Assembly: GCA_032191485.1 (NCBI GenBank) | Contig: JAVDOI010000011.1 | Span: 20,447,887 to 20,511,886, forward strand | Length of the DNA stretch: 64,000 nt | Source of the DNA: Leptoclinus maculatus | Taxonomy: Eukaryota > Chordata > Actinopteri > Perciformes > Stichaeidae | Reading direction: 5' to 3' | Part shown: one piece after another, positions 23,965-35,770 of the stretch | Layout of the letters: each line of letters begins with the position of its first letter | How positions within the stretch are numbered: position 1 is the stretch's first letter | Made by a program: the position numbers and the translations under genes | The notes under the pieces: generated by a model | Seen by the model: only the letters and a program-made list of their open reading frames with translations | Database searches by the model: none | Told to the model about the DNA's origin: nothing

Positions 23965-26900
23965 ACACAAGATGTTTCAACCACTTTCATCAGGCGATAC
24001 GTTGCATCTGCGTTAGGCTGGCTGCTCCATCACTGATATAACATTTAGTCGCTTATCTAAGAAGCATTAATAAAAGGCAACAAGATGAATTGCTTTGGGT
24101 CAGGGGAATCACATAAAACATTAACAACAAAATGAAAAGATGACAGAAAGCACTCGGTGGATGGATGCTTGGACAGGACTTGATGGGCGATACAGATTGG
24201 ATTAGAGGGACAGGTAGAGAGACCGGAGGTTGACGTATAACTCCTATTTGTAAAGAAGGGGCAGAGGAGATGCGCAAATGGATGTTGGGTTAGATAGATA
24301 GGGAGGCATGTTCCTGTCCTTGGCATGGTGGTAAATCTAATCCGTGGCAAGCCCCGTCCATCTTACCGCGGTGACATACTGCCAGACCAATAACGACTAT
24401 GGTCAAATTTTTTAAGACGGGGAGGCAGAGAGAAGAAAGTAAGGGCTGGATTAAGGCAGAAATGTCAGTTTGTCTGTTGGCACTGACAGAGGAAGATCAG
24501 AAAGGGCGGGAGGTTAGAGAGCACTTAAACAGATTTTTGGATTGGAGCGAAGGGAGTGGAGGCCGAGAGCACAGTGCCAACACATTTCAGAGACGAATAG
24601 AGACAGAAAGTGAGGCAGGCGGTTTCAGAAGAAAGATGGCTGCGGGGGAAGAGAGGGGGAGTATTGACTTGTCTGTTGAGGTTATCGAGCTGCTCCTCAG
24701 GTTCTGCTAAGACAGAGCCAGAGGAGCTGAAGCGGCGTTCTTACAGGAAGACGCACTGTTGACGGCTCCTCTGTGCAGCCACCTGATTCAAACTGATGTA
24801 CTGTACTCATGATGTTGTAGGTTCATATGTGACACTAAGTTATTCGTTATTTAAACAGTTGTGTATATAACCTTGAAGATGTAAATCAGCATGGCCAGAA
24901 TTAAGGTTATTTTCACAAATTTCCCTTAAATAAGACCTGATGCAGATTAAAGGGTTAGTGCATCCAAATTGCAATATGGTTTAAATAAGAGTTAATAGTG
25001 GGATCTAACAAAGCTGGAGGTTACAGTTTATGTGCCAAGGTTTTCAAGATATCTGCCTATAAACATCTGCTGCCACCTCAGTACAGCGGAGGTGACTAGA
25101 ATTCAGTTTGCATAAAAGCACTGCAACATTACATTCGAAGGACTCTCTGGTTACTCAGTGTAATACACAGACCCCCCCTTCAGTGGAAATCAGTAACGCA
25201 AACATTCGGTGACAAAGGACGTAGGTAAAACATATGCACATCATTATGTCATAAATAACAACTTCACATATACAAGTGAGCGTATCTCATTAAACAACGT
25301 GATATCTAGGAACTGCAGAAAGGTTGAATGCAGTTTTAAAAAGACAGGTAGGAGAGCAAAAATAATGATGCAGACTTCACAGCAGTTTTTCATTTTGGTG
25401 ACAAAAGACTATGGAGAAAAAATATTTATTGACAACCTTTTCAAAGTTACCTTTAAAAATGAGAACTGAGACAAACATGTATTTCATTTTATAAAAACTA
25501 AACAACAATGTGACAGATTGATACATAGGGAAATTAACTGATTAGTTTCTGCATAATCACACACTGTAGCTCCTGATTAAAAAACACTTCTTGTTCAGAA
25601 GTTGATTAAACCAAGAATGACCCCTGTAACCGTGGTAACTGTAAACAAAAAAGATGGTACCCACTGTATTCTCAAAATGCCTAGAACAGTATTGTATGGA
25701 AAGAAAATTTAACTAGAAATCAAATGACTAAAATTGTATTGAAGATCAATCAAAATGACCACTGCTCCACTGGAGAGACAAGAAACTTCAATTATACGAA
25801 GGTGATGGCGGGAGTGTAATCAAGCATGTGTTATAGATTATTCCAATCAATGCTTTATAGCTCCAATTTGAGCATGACAATATAATGACCTCTTTATTTT
25901 TCCTCTTCCTCCTTTTATCTTCATCCCTTTTGCATCCTTTTTGTTTACAGATCATTTTCTGAGGCCATGCAGACGCGTTTGCAAGCTTTAACTCATTTCG
26001 CTGCATTTGATCAGGAAAGCTGGATTCTCTGTGATTGTGTGTCCCATATTACTTGTTGTGCTGTAAAGCGTTCAAGTGCTGTGTGAACCTCCATCTTCCG
26101 AGACTTAAAGGCAGAAGTAAACAGCACACGCCCACGTCTGTTGTCTTGGTCTCACGGGGCACGCACAGACAGACACTTCCTTACACTGCCGTGTCTTTGT
26201 TCTCCGCCGAGCCCGTCTCGACTACGACGCCAACAATAATTACCCTTCCAAAGTGTGTCAGCACCTTTTCATACGGAGGCTTTTTATGTGCCACTTTCTA
26301 ATTAGCATTTAATTACACGGTCAGGTCAACAAAAAGCAATTTCCTTTGTGTCAGCTATAAAATAAACAAGACCTGTAACAGGTTCATAAAGCAGACTCCA
26401 TAAAACCAGCACCCGCTGTCCTACTACTGGTCAGTGGAGAACCTACTGAGAATTTTGTTCACTCTCTTGTTTGGGGAAGATGAGTTTACATTTTTTAAAT
26501 TAAACTAAACTGAGATTGGGTCTTCCCTTGAAATAGCTTATTATATTTGGTCTTCTGAGCGGAAGAAATGTCTCCATAGCACTTTAACGCTAATTAAAGC
26601 TATCCGGAATACATGCGTTCAAACATGTATCAGTCTGAAGTTCACTGTAAAGTTAATACGCTCATTAAATAAACATAAATTCAAATAAAACTTCCCACTG
26701 TGGGCATTTTTGTTCCTCTCCACATGATAACCTTTGCTTTTTAATAAGAAAATCAGCTTTGTTTTGGATTTAGTTTTTGTTCGCAATGATAACACTCTCT
26801 TGCTTTGAAACAATTAATGATTAATTTTCCCTAAACAAAACCCCGTCCTATCCTGTATTAGTGTTCGAAGGTCGTTTGTATTAAAAAAAAACGAAAAAAA

Positions 26901-27430
26901 AAAAAAAGCAGATTAATTTCTAATTAGCCTTTGTTCATTAGACTTAAGCGATAATGGGGCGAAGGGTAACGCTCTAATTGGAGTAATATGCTAATTGGAG
27001 GTAAACTCATTTTCTCTCACAGCGAGAGGTTTCATGGGCCTCGGAGGTGAGTGTGATTGCTAACCTTGAGCGACAGCACACATGCAAAGTAAAACAAACG
27101 GAGAGAGAGAGAGAGAGGGTGGTAGAAAGAGAGATCGGATGAAAAAGTGGTGTAAAGGTGAGCTGATGTTGGGTCAAGATTGTCTTCTTTAAAGTTTGGA
27201 TCGGAAAGTGTGCCCCCCTCCTCAAAAACGAAATAAATATACACATAAGAATATCACATATAGCATTTTATTTGAATTAATTGCACATCAGCCTATTGCA
27301 TTCATTTTAATTCTTTAAGCAGACACGGTGAGCTTTAACGAGCCACACCAACCTTTTCTGGTAGCTCAGTATTGCCACAACCACATTGAACTATAGGCCC
27401 ACTGTGCCTCAAGCGATGATGTAGCTTACG
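23965..27430. other. Noncoding stretch, partly conserved-looking
   Basis: No gene supported. 26200-27060 is AT-rich with several TAATTA/ATTA words, such as TTCTAATTAGCATTTAATTA at 26297, and CTAATTGGAG twice near 26970-27000. It is low in recognisable repeats, as is common in vertebrate conserved noncoding elements, but conservation cannot be judged from one sequence. A short GA tract is at about 27102-27118. Confidence 0.4.
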
Positions 27431-27439
27431 GCGCACCAA

Positions 27440-27540
27440 ATGCACGGGTGGTTAACGCTGTGAAATGATTGGTTAGGTTGACTTGGTTAGAGAGGTTAGA
27501 AGAAAAGATCATGGCTTGTGTTGAAATAATAATGAAGTGA
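27440..27540 (+). repeat. Dispersed fish repeat, family 1, partial copy 3
   Basis: GCACGGGTGGTTAACGCTGT, GATTGGTTAGGTTGACTTGG and AAAAGATCATGGCTTGTGTT match the 5' blocks of the copy at 39830-39930. The rest of the repeat is missing. Confidence 0.5.
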
Positions 27541-28126
27541 GACAGTGTGATGTCTCTGTATAAACTTGAAATCCGTCCTCTACTGATGAGCTGTCCCAAA
27601 CTGCCAATTACCATTAAATCACACAGCCATATCAAAAATAGAAATATAGTCATATCCTGAATATTAGTTACGTGGGCAATGCTAGCAGAACATTTTACAC
27701 ATAATGCACTCATCGTGTTTTTCATACTTGGTCATTCAATGACCAGCCTACATAACATAATCCACTGAAAACATGGCGGGCAGCAATCTGCCTCTATTGT
27801 CGATGCAGCGACAGGTGGATGGAACGGCTAGATAGATAGATAGATAGATACGTTATTCATCCCCAGGGGGAAATTTGTGTGTTACAGCAGCAAGGATATA
27901 CTTCTGCAAATGAAGTAACAGAGTAAATACTTAATATTTTTTCTTTATTAAAAAATGCACAATGTGTACACAAATAACAGAGTAGGACATATTATATAAG
28001 AAGATAAAATAACAAAAATGCACAGTATATACAATGAATAGAATTATTAGTGTTAAATAAAAATAAAAACAGTAGTGCAAAAAAAAATCAACCAACAGCA
28101 AACAACAACATTGTAGCGGTGTGTCG

Positions 28127-31100
28127 TTATGTGGAGGATGATTTGGCCAGAGGTGAATTTTTATAAAGTGTAATAGCAGTGGGTAGGAATGTTCTCCTGT
28201 ATCTTTCCTTATGACAGCGGAGCTGGATCAGTCTGTTGGAGAAAGTGCTCCGCTGTCCCTGCAGTAGATGGTGGAGAGGGTGGTCCTGGTTATCCAATAT
28301 GGATAATAGTTTCTTCAGTGTCCTCTCCACCACCTGTTCCAAATTGTCTTGTTTGCAGCCAATGATGGAGCCGGCCTTCTTAATAGTTTATTAAGTCTGT
28401 TGGTGTCTCCGGCTCCAATGCTGCTCCCCCAGCAGACTACGGCGAAGTACAGTGCACTGGCCACAACAGACTGGTAGAACATCTCCAACATCTTGCTGCA
28501 CACGTTGAAGGATCGAAATTTCCTCAAGAAAAAGAGTCGACTCATCCCCTTCTTGTACACAGCATTGATGTTGGTCTTCCAGTTCAGTCTGTTGTCGATG
28601 GAGACACCCAGGTACTTGTACTCTTCCACCATGTCCACATCCTCTCCCAGAACTCTCAGTGGTTGTGGAGCCGTCATCTTCCTCCTGAAGTCGACCACCA
28701 TCTCTCTGGTCTTGGCCACGTTCAAAGGCAGGTGATTTCTACCGGCCCACTCCACAAAGTCACCCACTACTGCCCTGTACTCCTCCTCCTGTCCGTCCCT
28801 TATACACCCGACCACTGCAGAGTCATCAGAGAACCTCTGCAGATGGCATGACCCTGAGTTGTACTGGAAGTCAGTGGTGTACAAGGTGAACAGGAAGGGA
28901 GACAGAACAGTTCCCTGTGGGGCTCCAGTATCACTGACCACCACATCAGACAGCACAATCGGACAAACTGTGGTCTGCCCGTGAGGTAGTCAGTGATCCA
29001 GGAGACGGTGGACGCATTAACCCCCACCACCCGCAGCTTCTCACTCAGCAGCACTGGTTGGATGGTGTTAAATGCACTGGAGATGTCACGTCCGAGGGGC
29101 AGATCGGAGACTCAAGCGCAGACAGACACGGGAGACGAGGTTCAGTAGAATGCCGGGTTCTTTAATGAGCACCAAGCAGTCAAAAAACAGGAACTTAAAA
29201 CAACTCCAACCGGGAGCGAGCAAAAACTAACAAAAAGGCAAAGTGACAAACCAGGAGCAAATGCTGGAACATGGAGCAGACAGGGGGACGAATTAAGGAC
29301 GATCTCACAACCAGCACAGGGAAAGCAGGGGAGTATATATATATGTGTGGGGTGATTAGGAGATTGAAGGCAGCTGGGTGGACTGGGCAGGTGAGTAGGA
29401 TGAGTGCAATCAGGGGAATCACAGACACAGGAACACAGGGGCAAAGCCTAAACTGTGACAGGAGAAGTCAAAAAAAGTTATTCTCACAGAGCCAACGGGT
29501 CCATCCAGGTGCGACTGAGCTCGTTGCAGCAGGTAGATGATGGCGTCGTCCACTCCCACACGGGACTGGTAAGCAAATTGCAGAGGGTCCAGTGAGGATT
29601 TCACCTGCGGTCGGATGTGGGCCAAGACCAGCCTCTCCAGCACCTTCATCACATGTGATGTGAGGGCAACTGGTCGGTAGTCATTGAGGCCAGATGGGGT
29701 CGTCTTCTTTGGTACAGGGACCAGGCACGACGTCTTCCACAGCACCGGGACTTCCTCCTGCTTCAGGCTCAGGTTATATAGGTGTCGAAGGACATCAGAA
29801 AGCTGGATGGCGCAGGTCTTCAGGACCCTGGGGCTGATGCCATCAGGTCCTGCAGCCTTGCCTTGGTGGAGTCTCTCCAGCTGTCTCCTAACCTGGCCAG
29901 TCGTCACAGAGAGGGGGGAGGGGGTGGTCATGGTGTCAGTGGTGGAGGAGCCCTTTGAAGTGGAGGGCTCTGAGTCCATGCAGCTCACCAGGGGGGACAG
30001 AGGGGGGAGGGGGGGAGGTGTTTGGGAGGTGTGGTGTGTGGAGGAGACAGATGAGGGCTGTGAACTAAACCTGTTGAAGAAACAGTTCAGCTCGTTGGCC
30101 CCTGGTTGTCTCCCTCCAACCTTGAAGCCAGTAATCTGCTTCATCCCCGTCCTCCCTCGCGTTCTCCTCCTGTAGGTGTCCTTGCCCTTCCTGAGCTTCG
30201 CCCTCAGGTCGCGCTGGACTCTCCTGAGCTCATCCCTGTCCCCAGACCTGAAAGCTGCTTTCTTCTTATTAAGAAGAGCTTTCAGGTCACTTGTGATCCA
30301 TGGCTTGTTGTTGGGGAAGCAGCATACAGTCCGGGATGGAATACTAGTTTGTTCACAAAATTTAATGTATTCTGTGATACAGTCCGTCATGCTGTTGATG
30401 TCCTCCCCATGTGGTCCACACAGCACATCCCAATCCGTTGACTCAAAGCAGTCCTGCAGGGCGTCTTCAGCCTCCTGAGACCACCTCCTCACAGTCCTGG
30501 TGGTCACAGGCAGCCTCTGCACCAGAGGAACATACCTGGGTGTTAACAGGACCAGGCTGTGATCAGACCTGCCAAGCGGGGGTAGGGCAGTGGCACTGTA
30601 TGCATCCTTAGCATTTGCATACAGAAGGTCCAGAGTTTTGTTGTTTCGTGTGGGGCAGTCAACATACTGGTGGAAAGTCGGCAGGGCTTTATCCAGAGTG
30701 GTGTGATTGAAGTCTCCAGTAACTGCCAAAAATGCACCAGGATGTTGACTCATTAGTCCAGACACGGTGGAGTGGATGGTGTCCACTGCTTTATCTGCGT
30801 CAGCTGATGGAGGGACATACACAGCCACAACAATGGCGGACGTGAACTCCCTCGGCAAATAATAAGGACGCATCCCAACGGCTAATAGTTCAATGTCCGG
30901 GCTACAGAAGCGTTCCTTTACACAGACATGGTCGGGATTGCACCACCTCTCATTCACAAACATTGCAATACCGCCACCTCTCTTCTTGCCGCTCTGAATA
31001 ACGTCTCTGTCCGCCCGAACAGTCCTGAAGCCGGGCACCGACGCACTGTGGTCCGGGAAATCCGCGTGCAGCCAAGTCTCCGTGAAACACATGACGCTAC

Positions 31101-31359
31101 ACTGACGGAAGTCCCTCTCGGTCTTTACCAGTGCGCTGAGCTCGTCCGTCTTATTTGCTAAAGACCTCATGTTCCCCATTAGTATCGCCGGTACCGAAGG
31201 TTTGAATTTCCTCCTCTTCGCCCTCCGCTTAGCACCAGACCTGCATCCCCGACGTCTTCTCCGTAGCTCCGCCGGGATCTCAGGCCTGGCGCTGGGCAAA
31301 AGCCGCGGCTCACTCAGCACAATCAGCTGATCACGGGAGTAAACAATGGCCCCACTCAT
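28127..31359 (-). pseudogene. LINE ORF2 polyprotein (endonuclease + reverse transcriptase), disrupted
   Basis: Retrotransposon enzyme that nicks target DNA and copies the element RNA in place. From the ATG at 31359 there is a basic N-terminus (residues 33-52). An EEP endonuclease follows with its expected residues: N63 (MGNMRSLANK), E94 (CFTETWL), Y181 (VAVYVPPS), D216/N218 (TGDFN) and D266-H267 (GRSDHS). The reverse transcriptase starts near residue 500 (GKAAGPDGISPRVL) and reaches motif A as FFDFS, where the solo LTR interrupts it. Coding resumes at 29078 with SAFNTIQPVLLSEKL. Motif B is GAPQGTVLSPFLF, motif C is FSDDSAVVG with both Asp residues kept, and YKYLGVSID follows. One frame break lies near 28950, before motif B, and another near 28375. 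The C-terminal tail (HPLHHLLQ to RRTFLPTAI) ends at 28127. Catalytic residues are mostly intact, so inactivation looks relatively recent. Confidence 0.9.
29079..29465 (-). mobile_element. Solo LTR (Ty3/Gypsy-like) with 5-bp target duplication
   Basis: The insert at 29084-29460 begins TGTCACG and ends TGTGACA on the plus strand, the TG...CA form of LTR ends with short inverted repeats. It is flanked on both sides by GGAGA (29079-29083 and 29461-29465), a perfect 5-bp target duplication. Removing it rejoins FDFS and SAFN of the host LINE reverse transcriptase exactly. On the minus strand it has a TATATATATA box-like run (about 29336-29346), and a CATTAAAG signal lies near 29161-29168, as expected for an LTR read in that direction. 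No internal genes or second LTR are present, so this is a product of LTR-LTR recombination. The Gypsy assignment is inferred from its length and ends. Confidence 0.88.
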
Positions 31360-31559
31360 TGTGTGTGGCTCTCTGGTTACACAGCGGGTGAAAAGTAACA
31401 GAAACCACGAGAAAAGTTGAGAAAAAAGTTACTGTCCGTTGTCTGACCGTAAAAAAACAATAAGAAGAGGGGAAAGAGTGCAAAAATGCTAAAGTTAAAA
31501 CACACACAGGGAGCTGCTGCAACAGGCTGCCGCTAACACGGCGCCATCTTGACTATAAA

Positions 31560-33580
31560 GAGAGAACAATGAGGAGGACAGAGAGCTATGAATTACAGCA
31601 AGGCAGGTTTCTTAGATCGTCGAAAGTGAACATTTTTATCAATCATGAGTTTGGAAAGAGAGCAAGGCGAATGGTTGCGAGCCGAGGAAGCTCCTGCTAG
31701 GGGCCGCACTAAAACCTAAAGGGACTCTGACCAGCAGCAGCTAAAGAGACACAGAAGAAAAAGAGCTCTTGAAGAAAATCTGCTGTGGGTCGAGATCAGC
31801 GCTTAAGACTGTGTTCTATTAACTTGATGGCGGGCAGCGCGAGCAGAGTGCACTTGGGTGAGATTGGCGAGAGGCCAGGTTATTTTATATTTACAGCGAG
31901 GGAGAGGTAATTGTATGGAGAGTGCCACAAGTTGGTGATTTGGGTCACAAATTACTTTAATAAAACACTATGCAATGTTAATTTCACTGTTAGGTGGCGA
32001 CACGGTATTCAGTCATGTGTTAAAATGTCAGTTTCAGCATCAAGAGACTTTGTAGCTCAATTCGAGTACGTTTTTACAATAACGGTGAACCACAAAAAAA
32101 AACCCACCAGATATTAGACCTAACGTGAAATTGAGAATGAAAAGAGGTGTTGTGGGTAAAGGAAGAGCAGCTCTGGCGTGGAGTTGGACGGGGAAAGTAA
32201 TAACTCTGAAGGAAAGAGGAGTGGAAGTAGAGGCATCGCCAAGTGAGTCATGCTGGAAAAAAACACAGAAACGAAGAATTACTGTAAAGGAAGAAGTGGA
32301 AGTGCAGAATGTTACAGAGGTCACCACCAACCCTGTTAAGAGAACCTCAGTGATCAATACATTGCACTTACTGTGATCAATGTGCAAACACACTTCTGAT
32401 CGTAAATCAGTAAGACCTATGTTCGGTTCGTCACACGGGCACTTTCACTCATCAAGTGCATTTAGTTGATGTCGTGTGAAACCTCGCAACCAAGGATGTC
32501 CCTGCAACTGTGACCGCAAGGGTTTATGGGAGATTGAGAGCATTAAAAATGTTAAGTTTTAAGAACAGAAGTCTTTTTTCCTAGATTTTCACCATAGCTA
32601 CAACTTGGAGGAGGGTTCCGATTTATTGGAATACAGCTTTTCACTGGGAGGAACTGCCAAAGTTACACAAAAAGTAGCCCAAATTTACACAAGCTCTCTA
32701 TATCTGTTTTTAATGGCCAATTAAATAAAAAGTAGCCCAATTAGTTGGGAAACCTAACCCTGTTAACACCATGTGACTGCAGAGCTGTACTATATCAGAA
32801 AAACTGATACGTAAAAGTTATTTTATTATATATTCTTTTTATTTACACACACACACACATGCATATAATAAATTAATTGAATACATTATTTTCCCCCTCT
32901 TTCTTATTGTAGAACGGAAAGTCATGACGCACATCACACTCCGGTTCATTCCAAGTTCATTCAAATTAGGCATTCACGTCAGTGGCGATACTCCTACGCC
33001 ATTTAGGATTAAATCAGTTCAAGTGCTTTCTGCATGGCGGCCAATATCACTGAAAGGTAGAGCAGCTGGAGATAAGAGTTTTTATTCTAAGGCTTCCCTT
33101 TGCTTTTGGCTCCAAATGAGATTAGCACAAAGTCAATACCTGTCCATATACCACGTTGCAGATGGACATGCAATTACTGAACAAACGAGGGAAGTGCCCT
33201 TCATGTTCGTCTTACCTGTGCTTTACTTCACTTGTCTCTGGCTGTAAACCATAGCTGATATGTTAGATCATTTATTGATGGGCATCGTAGCAAGGAGTGC
33301 CTGGCTACGATACAGGATGTATGTACACAGCATAAACACCATAGCAACCGTCCAGGTAAAAAAAAAACAACTAAACGTTGAGTTGGCTCTTGTGAAGTGT
33401 GAACTTGCACATCACTGACTGTTGACATTGATAAATAGGAAGTCAGTCCCCTTGTAGTTAAACACAGCTCTGAAAGTTTTTTTTCTATTGATAATGAGAA
33501 AACACATTAATGTGCTATTTTACAGGTCCTGTAGACACTCGCGTATCAACTCTTATGTCCGTGTTTAACAAAGCACTTAT
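31560..33580. other. Noncoding stretch
   Basis: No gene supported. The lysine/valine-rich 83-codon frame at 32125-32376 has no domain and no splice context. A short CA tract occurs near 32845-32858. Confidence 0.45.
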
Positions 33581-33582
33581 TT

Positions 33583-33755
33583 CCAAGGAGGTTATGTTTT
33601 CGGTTTTGCTTTGTTTGTATGTCAGCAGGCCCGATTTTCATGAAACTTGGTGGAAGGGTGTAGCATGGGCCATGAAGGAACCCATTACATTTTGCCGCCT
33701 ATCCTAATCACGGGGCGGATACGGCCTTGGCCTCTCCGAGTGCCCTTCTGGAAAT
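33583..33755 (+). repeat. Dispersed fish repeat, family 3, copy 1
   Basis: Blocks are CCAAGGAGGTTATGTTTTCG, CCCGATTTTCATGAAACTTG, GTGGAAGGGTGTAGCATGGG, CACGGGGCGGATACGG and CTCTCCGAGTGCCCTTCT. The same order is at 52158-52325, with CCAAGGAGGTTATGTTTTCG, CCCAATTTTCTTGAAAGTTG and GTGTAGCATGGGCCAAGGGA. I recall this as a widespread fish repeat. The 65-codon open frame within it is not a gene. Confidence 0.75.
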
Positions 33756-34089
33756 GTAGAGTTTGGATCAATGAGATGTGAAGTGATGACTCAATGAGCT
33801 CCCCTTTTCTCTTCCATTATCCATTCTGTCAATCTGCGACACTCCATTCAATTTAAATATTCTGTATCCGTTTCATTGGCATGGGTGTGGGGATGAGCAA
33901 AATTGTCAAAGAAATAACTGACTATTCTAGTACTACAGTACGTACTCTCAGTCTCTCCTGTCACTCTCTCTCTGCCGGTTCAGGTGAAGTATTCTGTGCC
34001 AAAGCTCAGCTCCCTAGTGCCACCATCACTGTGATGTATGGCCTCCTCTCCTTTGGTTATTAGGTCTTACAGTTATGATTCAGTGAAGC

Positions 34090-34205
34090 TGGCAATTCAC
34101 ATTAAAAGTAGTGCATTAGCAGTCGGCGCTAACATAATTAGCTACACTTTGAAGGCAGCTATAATCACGGAGCAGGCACCCCTGGGCCACACTGCCAACA
34201 CGCAG
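34090..34205 (+). repeat. Conserved-looking element S, copy 1
   Basis: CTAACATAATTAG, a gap, then TTTGAAGGCAGCTATAATCA and CCCTGGGCCACACTGCCAA line up with 37460-37535, which has CTAACATGATTAG, TTTCGAAGGTGGCCATAATC and CCCTGGGCTAATCTGCCAA. By eye about three quarters of some 70 positions agree. It does not look like any repeat I know. It may be a duplicated regulatory element or an unrecognised repeat. Confidence 0.5.
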
Positions 34206-34574
34206 GGTTAGCAACACTGAACTGATTAAAAATCTGTCATGTGCGGACAAGGAGAGGGATTTCCAATTGGACAAGAGAGTCGATGGCAAACTGCCTCGTC
34301 ATTTGGCAGCGGATTCAGACAAGAGGATTAAGCGTGTTAAAACTCATCTGTTTGAGCTGCGGTAGTCACACCTTGTGAAAGGCAGTTTATGTGTTTGTAA
34401 CTGCTCACCACCAGATGGCAGACAACATCAGACACTACGGCTGGTAAACACGGTGAAGCATTTTGCAACTAAGAGCTAGACTTTTGGTTTTATTTATCTA
34501 ACCTTCTTTCCAGCCGCAAGAAGCAGACGATTTTTTTTTTGACAAACCTACTGCATTAAATTGCAGGCAGACTG

Positions 34575-34690
34575 AGTTAGAGACTAGCTGGTGAACATAG
34601 TGCAGCATTTAGCAGCTAAAAGAGCCAGAAATTACCCTCAGGAGTTGGTGGAGACCATAAACGGAGCTAAAAGGCGAGATGACAACTCTA
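34575..34690 (+). repeat. Dispersed fish repeat, family 2, copy 2
   Basis: GACTAGCTGGTGAACATAGT, GCAGCATTTAGCAGCTAAAA, GAGCCAGAAATTACCCTCAG and GAGTTGGTGGAGACCATAAA follow the block order of family 2. Confidence 0.7.
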
Positions 34691-34834
34691 AATGATGCAA
34701 ATGTGTGAGGAACTTTTAACTCTTTAATATTGATACCTCTTATATGACCCAGGTAAGCAAATGAGACCATCGGCGAGAATATCGGCTGTTTTTATGTGGG
34801 CTAATTCAATGCCAAATCAACAGAAACAATTTAC

Positions 34835-35205
34835 GGCACGCAGGCTCACCAAAAACTGTTCAGCTCAAACTCTGCCGCGGAAAAGACACAGATCCGGCTT
34901 CGCTGCTGCTTTAGTGGGAGGAGGAGAGCTCAGTGCCCGGCAGCAGCGTCTCCTCCTTTAGCCAGGAGTAGAGTTTACCTCCTGCTCTGCCGGTTCCTGC
35001 TGGGAGCCGACACCGCGTTGCTGGAGGCCCAGGCCGTATTGCTGGGCCTGCTGGGTGGCAGGGAGGCACGGGAGAGCCACAACCAGGACTGAGCCGTCCA
35101 GGCTGTCAGACCTTGCTGCAGTAGCAAATCTGGTGCTCAGAAAAAGCATTCCACTTTTGTCCACAGGGACCGCCGAAAATCATCACAAAATGAAAGTAGT
35201 AACTT
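34835..35205 (+). pseudogene. Decayed copy of the candidate terminal exon at 58.7 kb
   Basis: This lines up with 58785-59195 in the same orientation. Shared blocks in order: CACGCAGG(C/T)TCACCA, TTCAGCTCA(A/G)ACT, CAGATCCG(G/A)CTTC, AGCCAGGAG, GCTGGAGGCCCAGGCCGTAT, AACCAGGACTG, GCTGCAGTA, TCTGGTGCTCAGAAA, TTCCACTTTT and CACAAAATGAAAG. The equivalent of SSQEQSF here reads as S-Q-E-stop (GGAGTAGAG at about 34967), and several insertions and deletions shift the frame. Similarity extends past the stop codon into the 3' UTR, so it looks like a DNA-level duplicate rather than only a coding match. No splice acceptor is preserved convincingly. It is directly followed by a LINE remnant. Origin as a partial tandem duplication is inferred; a dispersed repeat family is the alternative. 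Confidence 0.6.
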
Positions 35206-35410
35206 AAAATAAAGCCCATTGAGATCTTGCAAGATGCTTCTTTCTTTTCTTCTTTTTCGTGATAGTTGCTGCAGTGGATCACAACAGTCTCTGCTTCTCC
35301 ACAGCCGCACTTGCCATCGTGGCGCTTTCCATCCAGTGTCAGTGCCATGTTGTAGTGCACAGTGATCCAATCTCAGCCTAGCAATCCCAACTTTATCCCA
35401 TCTGACCCGT
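35206..35410 (-). mobile_element. LINE ORF2 C-terminal (zinc-knuckle-like) remnant
   Basis: The minus strand gives GIARLRLDHCALQHGTDTGW in one frame. A frame break follows, then LTLDGKRHDGKCGCGEAETV and VIHCSNYHEK. The pattern R-R-GHC-LN...G-H-G-C-CGE-ETV-H-C-Y is the cysteine-containing tail found after the reverse transcriptase of several LINE groups (I/Tx1-like). Nothing of the catalytic domains remains. It lies between the decayed exon copy and a Tc1-like end. Confidence 0.6.
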
Positions 35411-35445
35411 GTGAAGTATGCTTCACTGTTAGCTATATTGAGAAA

Positions 35446-35770
35446 TACAGTGGGTACGGAAAGTATTCAGATCCCTTTACATTTTTCACTCTGTTTAATT
35501 GCAGCCATTTGCTAAAATCAAAAAAGTTCATTTTATTTCTCATTAATGTACACGCAGCACCCCATCTTGACAGAAAAAAAACAGAAATGTAGACATTTTT
35601 GCAAATTTATAAAAAAAACAACTGAAATATCACATGGTCATAAGTATTCAGACCCTTTGCTGTGACACTCATATTTAACTCACATGCTGTCCATTTCTTC
35701 TGATCCTCCTTGAGATGGTTCTACTCCTTCATTGGAGTCCAGTTGTGTTTAATTAAACTGATTGCACTTA
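35446..35770 (+). mobile_element. Tc1/mariner-like transposon 5' end, truncated
   Basis: This starts at a TA with CAGTGGGTACGGAAAGTATT, the terminal inverted repeat of an abundant teleost Tc1-like family. Its known subterminal blocks follow: TTGCAGCCATTTGCTAAAAT, CAGCACCCCATCTTGACAGA, AAATATCACATGGTCATAAG, TATTCAGACCCTTTGCTGTG, TTGAGATGGTTCTACTCCTT and GGAGTCCAGTTGTGTTTAAT. It stops at about 35770, before the transposase gene, at the edge of an AT palindrome. No transposase sequence or matching right end is present in the window. The element is a truncated left end. Confidence 0.85.

Larger units (their letters stand above)
27829..31556 (-). mobile_element. Near full-length LINE retrotransposon, jockey superfamily, interrupted by a solo LTR
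   Basis: The element runs right to left. Its 5' UTR begins near 31556 with GTCAAGATGGCGCCGTG. One long open frame starts at 31359 and its coding continues to 28127. The 3' UTR then ends at GGGGATGAATAACG followed by a TATC tetranucleotide tail (27829-27850 as TAGA on the plus strand). A microsatellite-like tail is usual for CR1/L2/Rex1-group LINEs. An EEP endonuclease and a reverse transcriptase are present; no RNase H and no separate ORF1 are seen. A 377-bp solo LTR (29084-29460) splits the reverse transcriptase, and two further frame breaks lie at about 28950 and 28375. The element is therefore dead. I could not define its target duplication. Clade within the jockey superfamily is left open. 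Confidence 0.9.

Noticed and set aside
25655..25670. GGTACCCACTGTATT, considered as the right end of the Tc1-like element
   Set aside because: The match is too short, the subterminal blocks are absent, and it lies 10 kb away.
29684..30478. Plus-strand frames of 100-163 codons
   Set aside because: Shadows of the LINE polyprotein on the minus strand.
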